Shown one piece after another: positions 4,266-7,256 of a stretch of DNA of 7,256 nucleotides. The DNA comes from Desulfuromonas sp. SDB (lineage in GTDB: Bacteria > SDB-A): NCBI GenBank assembly GCA_001412365.1, contig LKUE01000181.1:1-7256 (forward strand), written 5' to 3'. Numbering within the stretch: the stretch's first letter is position 1; every line of letters starts with the position of its first letter. The translations under genes and the position numbers were made by a program. Below the pieces are notes generated by a model that was not told the origin of the DNA, searched no databases, and worked only from the letters and a program-made list of their open reading frames with translations.

Positions 4266-6872
4266 ATGAAAAAATGTATAATAAGTTTTAAATTTCTTTT
4301 TATATTTGTATCTATTTTACATTCACAGACAAATTACTCGGAATGGAATAATGATTTCAACTTATCCAAAAATGAATTCTTCATTGATACAAATTATATC
4401 TTAATATTTGAACAGTATGATCAGAGTATCCCTGAAGTTGCTTTTGGTGAAACTAATTTTTTTGCTGTTTGGACCGATTGGAAAGACTGGAAAATAAAGG
4501 GAACTCGAATAACCCTTGATGGAATAATTTTAGATACTAATGGAATAACCATATGTCCTAATTCAGATAGCCAATGGTATTCAGATATTTCTTTTGATGG
4601 TCAAAATTATTTTGTAGTATGGAGAACCCCTGACAATCTATATGGAACAAGAATTGATACTTTAGGAACCGTATTGGATCCACAGGGAATAAATATTTCT
4701 TCACTTACATATTGCGGTTGGCCACCGTCATTGGTTTTTGACGGTACAAACTATTTTGTGGTGTGGACAGATAATGACGTTTATAATTCTCCTACAATTT
4801 TTGGTCTTAGAATTGATCCCAATGGTGCAATTGTTGATTCCAGTAAAATTCAAATTTCTCTAGAATTAAGTTATCAGATCAATCCAGCACTAGCTTATGG
4901 AGGTTCTCAATATCTGGTAGTATGGGAAGATGAATTACAGCAAGCATTAATGGGAGCAAGAGTGGACACCAGTGGAGTAGTATTAGATACTTCAGAGATA
5001 TGGTTGAGTAATCTTTTCGGACCTTTAAATCCTGCAGTAGCTTTTGATGGTACTAATTATATGGTCATATTTGATTGGGGTGATGTATATGGCAGTCTAG
5101 TGGATACATCAGGAACAGTAATTGATATGGATTTAAGATTAGTAAATCTTAATAACACTCCAATAATTCACCCGGATATTTGTTTTAATCAAAATCATTA
5201 TCTTATAATCTACAGGGATTATCTTAGCGGACATGGGATTTATGGAACCAGGGTCAATACCTCCGGAGTGGTAATTGATACTAATGGATTTGAAATAACT
5301 AATTCAGCAAATGCAAAAATTCGTCCCAATGTATGTTCTGACAATACCAACTATCTAATTTTATGGCAAGATTATTTCAGCGGAATTGACTGGAATATCT
5401 ACGGTAATAGAATAGATTCTGGTGGTAGTGTTTTACATTCACCTGATATACGGATATCTTATGATGATTCTCCATATAAAATTAATACCCAGAAAGATCC
5501 TTCATTATCTACTGATGGTTCAGATTATCTGGTGGTATGGGAAGATGAGGATAGTTTAGATGTATATCACCTATATGGAGCTATTGTAGATGAATATGGA
5601 ATAGTAGATACCTGCCGGATCAGAATATCCACTTCAGCAGATTCCCAGTTAAATCCGGTAACTGCATTTAATGGTACAAATTACCTGGTAGCATGGGAAG
5701 ATTTCCGAAACCATCCGGATAGTGCAGATATTTATGGGACCAGAATTAGCCCCAGTGGAGAAGTATTGGATACATCGGGAATTGGAATTTCAACTTCTAA
5801 CGGAGAGAAGTTAAATATAAAAGTAAGCAGTGATGATACAAATTATATGGTGGTGTGGAGTGATAGCCGGTCAGGAACCAAAGATATCTATGGAGCAAGG
5901 TTAACCGGTGAGGGAGTTTTAATGGATCTAAATGGGATTCAGATATCATATCTTGGTCCGGACAGAGATCAACCGGATATAGCCTGGGGAGGGAATAGTT
6001 ATCTGGTAGTTTGGAGGATAGGTAATTCCCCGGGAGAATATAATATTATGGGCACCAGAGTTAGTTCATCAGGTACGGTAATAAATACCGATGAAATATT
6101 GATCAGTATTGCAGTTAATGCTCAGGAGAATCCGGCAGTTGCCTTTGATGGGATAAATTATTTGGTTGTCTGGGAGGACAAGCAATCAGGATCAGATTAT
6201 GACATATATGGATGCAGAATAGATACAGCAGGTAATATCTTAGATACCGGAGGTTTCATTCTCTCATCAGCACCGGGAGATCAAATATTGCCCAGTATAT
6301 CATTTAATGGAACTTATTACTATCTAACCTGGGAAGATTACCGCAATGGAGCAGAAGCTGATGTATACGGGGTATGTGTGAGTCCGGTTGGAATGATTGT
6401 TGATTCATTTACAGTATGTTCAGATCAACATGATCAAAACGACCCATCGATATGCTGTAACTACACCGGGAATGTATTTGTAGTATATTCCAGTTTTGAA
6501 GATTTTATAGGTAATCAGTATATATCCACAGACAGGATAGCGGGAAATTTCTATCCATTTTTAGGTATGGAAGAAGCCCCTGGGATAAAACCAGTGGATA
6601 TAAGATATCAGATAATATCTTCTAATATCACTGGAGATAAGTTTAGTATCTTGCTTGAATTACCATCCACCACTGATATTGTCTTTAGAGTATATGATCT
6701 AAGCGGAAGAGAAATATGTAATGAGAGATATTTAAGCAGGGGACCGGGAGTTCAGAATATTCAGTGGGATCTAAGAGATACTAGAAATATCGAAGTAGGA
6801 TATGGTCAGTATTTTTACCAGATTGATCTTGGAGAACAGACCATATCCGGGAAGATAATATTAATTAAATAA
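4266..6872 (+). CDS. Large secreted protein of about 14 propeller-type repeats with T9SS/FlgD-type C-terminal domain (gene 4)
   Basis: 868 residues. The signal peptide spans about residues 1-20 (MKKCIISFKFLFIFVSILHS). Residues about 55-762 hold some 14 repeats of 47-58 residues with the pattern NPAVAFDGTNYLVVWED, then DIYGTRIDTSG, V-[LI]-D-T and I-x-IS. Repeat starts fall near residues 56, 106, 154, 207, 256, 303, 354, 412, 464, 518, 570, 623, 676 and 727. The last repeat lacks its final strand, and the segment YILIFEQYDQ just before repeat 1 looks like that missing strand, which suggests ring closure. Residues about 775-868 are a sorting-type Ig-like domain with FRVYDLSGR, NIQWDLRD, GQYFYQIDLG and GKIILIK, closer to the tail of gene 1 than to those of genes 2 and 3. 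Such repeats are common in secreted proteins of uncultured FCB-type bacteria but I know of no assigned function. Probably a surface or secreted binding protein; no enzymatic motif is recognised. It is unrelated at repeat level to genes 1-3. Confidence 0.88.
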   Translation: MKKCIISFKFLFIFVSILHSQTNYSEWNNDFNLSKNEFFIDTNYILIFEQYDQSIPEVAFGETNFFAVWTDWKDWKIKGTRITLDGIILDTNGITICPNSDSQWYSDISFDGQNYFVVWRTPDNLYGTRIDTLGTVLDPQGINISSLTYCGWPPSLVFDGTNYFVVWTDNDVYNSPTIFGLRIDPNGAIVDSSKIQISLELSYQINPALAYGGSQYLVVWEDELQQALMGARVDTSGVVLDTSEIWLSNLFGPLNPAVAFDGTNYMVIFDWGDVYGSLVDTSGTVIDMDLRLVNLNNTPIIHPDICFNQNHYLIIYRDYLSGHGIYGTRVNTSGVVIDTNGFEITNSANAKIRPNVCSDNTNYLILWQDYFSGIDWNIYGNRIDSGGSVLHSPDIRISYDDSPYKINTQKDPSLSTDGSDYLVVWEDEDSLDVYHLYGAIVDEYGIVDTCRIRISTSADSQLNPVTAFNGTNYLVAWEDFRNHPDSADIYGTRISPSGEVLDTSGIGISTSNGEKLNIKVSSDDTNYMVVWSDSRSGTKDIYGARLTGEGVLMDLNGIQISYLGPDRDQPDIAWGGNSYLVVWRIGNSPGEYNIMGTRVSSSGTVINTDEILISIAVNAQENPAVAFDGINYLVVWEDKQSGSDYDIYGCRIDTAGNILDTGGFILSSAPGDQILPSISFNGTYYYLTWEDYRNGAEADVYGVCVSPVGMIVDSFTVCSDQHDQNDPSICCNYTGNVFVVYSSFEDFIGNQYISTDRIAGNFYPFLGMEEAPGIKPVDIRYQIISSNITGDKFSILLELPSTTDIVFRVYDLSGREICNERYLSRGPGVQNIQWDLRDTRNIEVGYGQYFYQIDLGEQTISGKIILIK
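4428..6551 (+). repeat. Array of about 14 degenerate 50-residue coding repeats in gene 4
   Basis: Protein-level repeats, strongly diverged as DNA. The most constant parts are the core [FY]-[DNG]-[GQ]-T-N-Y-[LMF]-[VI]-[VI]-[WY] and the [IL]-[YFM]-G-[TAS]-R-[IVL] strand. Spacing between successive repeats is 47-54 residues except from repeat 7 to repeat 8, where it is 58. Divergence between repeats implies an old array, not recent slippage. Confidence 0.85.
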
Positions 6873-6890
6873 ATAATATTCAATGTAACG

Positions 6891-6895
6891 GGAGG
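6891..6895 (+). promoter_or_regulatory. ribosome binding site, gene 5
   Basis: GGAGG within GGGAGGGG at 6890-6897, six bases before the ATG at 6902, in a 29-base gap after gene 4. It supports calling the incomplete gene that follows. Confidence 0.75.
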
Positions 6896-6901
6896 GGTAA
6901 G

Positions 6902-7256
6902 ATGAAAAGATATACAATGTTTTTATTGATATTACTAATATCACTTAATCTCCATTCCTCAGTAACCCACATCTGGCCCCAATCGGGGACTAATGATGGA
7001 GTAAAGCAGGTGAAAATATACGGGGGGGGGTTTAATGGAGGAATATCTTTAGTGTCTTTACAAAAATCAGGATACACCAGTGTATATGCTAGTAATATCA
7101 CCGTGCATAGTGATAATTTCCTGACCTGTGAATTTAATTTATTGGATGTTCCCTTGACGACTTACAACCTGGTAGTTGATTCTGATACCCTGGATATGTG
7201 TTATACAGTCAATTTCAATAGGTACTCTCAGACAATTTGGGATTGTGATTATATTG
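6902..7256 (+). CDS. Exported protein with N-terminal IPT/TIG-like domain, incomplete at the window edge (gene 5)
   Basis: The frame is open for 118 codons to the end of the window with no stop, so the 3' part is missing. Residues 1 to about 19 form a signal peptide (MKRYTMFLLILLISLNLHS). Residues about 21-90 fit an IPT/TIG immunoglobulin-like domain: an opening HIWPQSGTNDG, then VKIYGGGFNGG matching the usual I-x-G-x-x-F turn, a strand around ISLVSLQKSG, and CEFNLLDVPLTTYNLVV, like the family's closing strands that end in a Y-x-L-x-V pattern. IPT domains occur in cell-surface and secreted proteins and usually serve binding or spacer roles. Gly41-Gly43 are encoded by nine consecutive G bases, a potentially slippery site inside the conserved turn. 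It has a good ribosome binding site and follows gene 4 closely, so it is likely in the same operon. Whether it ends in a sorting domain like its neighbours cannot be seen. Confidence 0.8.
   Translation, partial: MKRYTMFLLILLISLNLHSSVTHIWPQSGTNDGVKQVKIYGGGFNGGISLVSLQKSGYTSVYASNITVHSDNFLTCEFNLLDVPLTTYNLVVDSDTLDMCYTVNFNRYSQTIWDCDYI
7022..7030 (+). repeat. G9 homopolymer in the coding sequence of gene 5
   Basis: Nine G residues read in frame as three Gly codons (residues 41-43). By eye it is the longest single-base run in the window; the next is T7 at 4457-4463. With one extra G the frame would meet TAA at once (present bases 7033-7035); with one fewer it would meet TAG at 7050-7052. This is the layout expected of a phase-variable contingency tract, but it is also a typical place for sequencing error. 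Confidence 0.9.

Noticed and set aside
4428-6551. CRISPR array or recent tandem DNA repeats in gene 4
   Set aside because: The periodicity is at protein level with strongly diverged DNA and uneven spacing inside one open frame; there are no identical direct repeats with unique spacers.
6880-7101. Minus-strand 73-codon frame over the start of gene 5
   Set aside because: The + strand here has a ribosome binding site, signal peptide and IPT-like domain in one frame running to the window edge. The minus product is Pro-rich with no family resemblance.
1-7256. Mobile element, tRNA or rRNA content
   Set aside because: No transposase-like frame, terminal inverted repeats, tRNA cloverleaf or rRNA stretch was seen on either strand.

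Overview
The window holds five consecutive genes, all on the + strand, and every one encodes an exported protein with a Sec-type signal peptide. The DNA is AT-rich, all four visible stop codons are TAA, and purine-rich ribosome binding sites precede each gene. Three features point to an FCB-group bacterium or a related uncultured lineage (WOR-3/Stahlbacteria, Cloacimonadota or Marinimicrobia type): beta-rich Asp/Tyr/Trp-heavy repeat proteins, C-terminal domains of the type IX secretion (T9SS type A) / FlgD-Ig-like kind, and strings of paralogues. That placement is inferred from family style; no phylogenetic marker gene is present.

Layout: 1-144 is non-coding leader with a candidate -10 box and possibly the tail of an upstream gene. 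Genes 1 (145-1515), 2 (1529-2869) and 3 (2893-4251, TTG start) are paralogues of about 450 residues. Each carries seven copies of a roughly 50-residue repeat ending in a D-x-x-G-[DN]-x-[ILV]-W motif, followed by a sorting-type C-terminal domain. Gene 4 (4266-6872) is an 868-residue protein with about 14 copies of a different repeat built round a [DN]-G-T-N-Y-L-V-V-W core, again with a sorting-type C-terminus. Gene 5 (6902 to the window edge) is incomplete; it starts with a signal peptide and an IPT/TIG-like Ig domain and carries a run of nine G residues in its coding sequence.

Intergenic gaps are 13, 23, 14 and 29 bases, so the five genes look like one operon. No enzyme active site is visible in any of them. 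The likely joint role is a set of surface-attached or secreted beta-propeller and Ig-fold proteins for binding or adhesion.

The most unusual signals are: gene 3 is a mosaic, with its first propeller blade closest to gene 1 and its tail closest to gene 2, including 114 identical bases; gene 4 has a repeat count and spacing that fit two seven-bladed propellers; and the G9 tract in gene 5 would act as an on/off switch if it slipped, because both neighbouring frames stop within a few codons.
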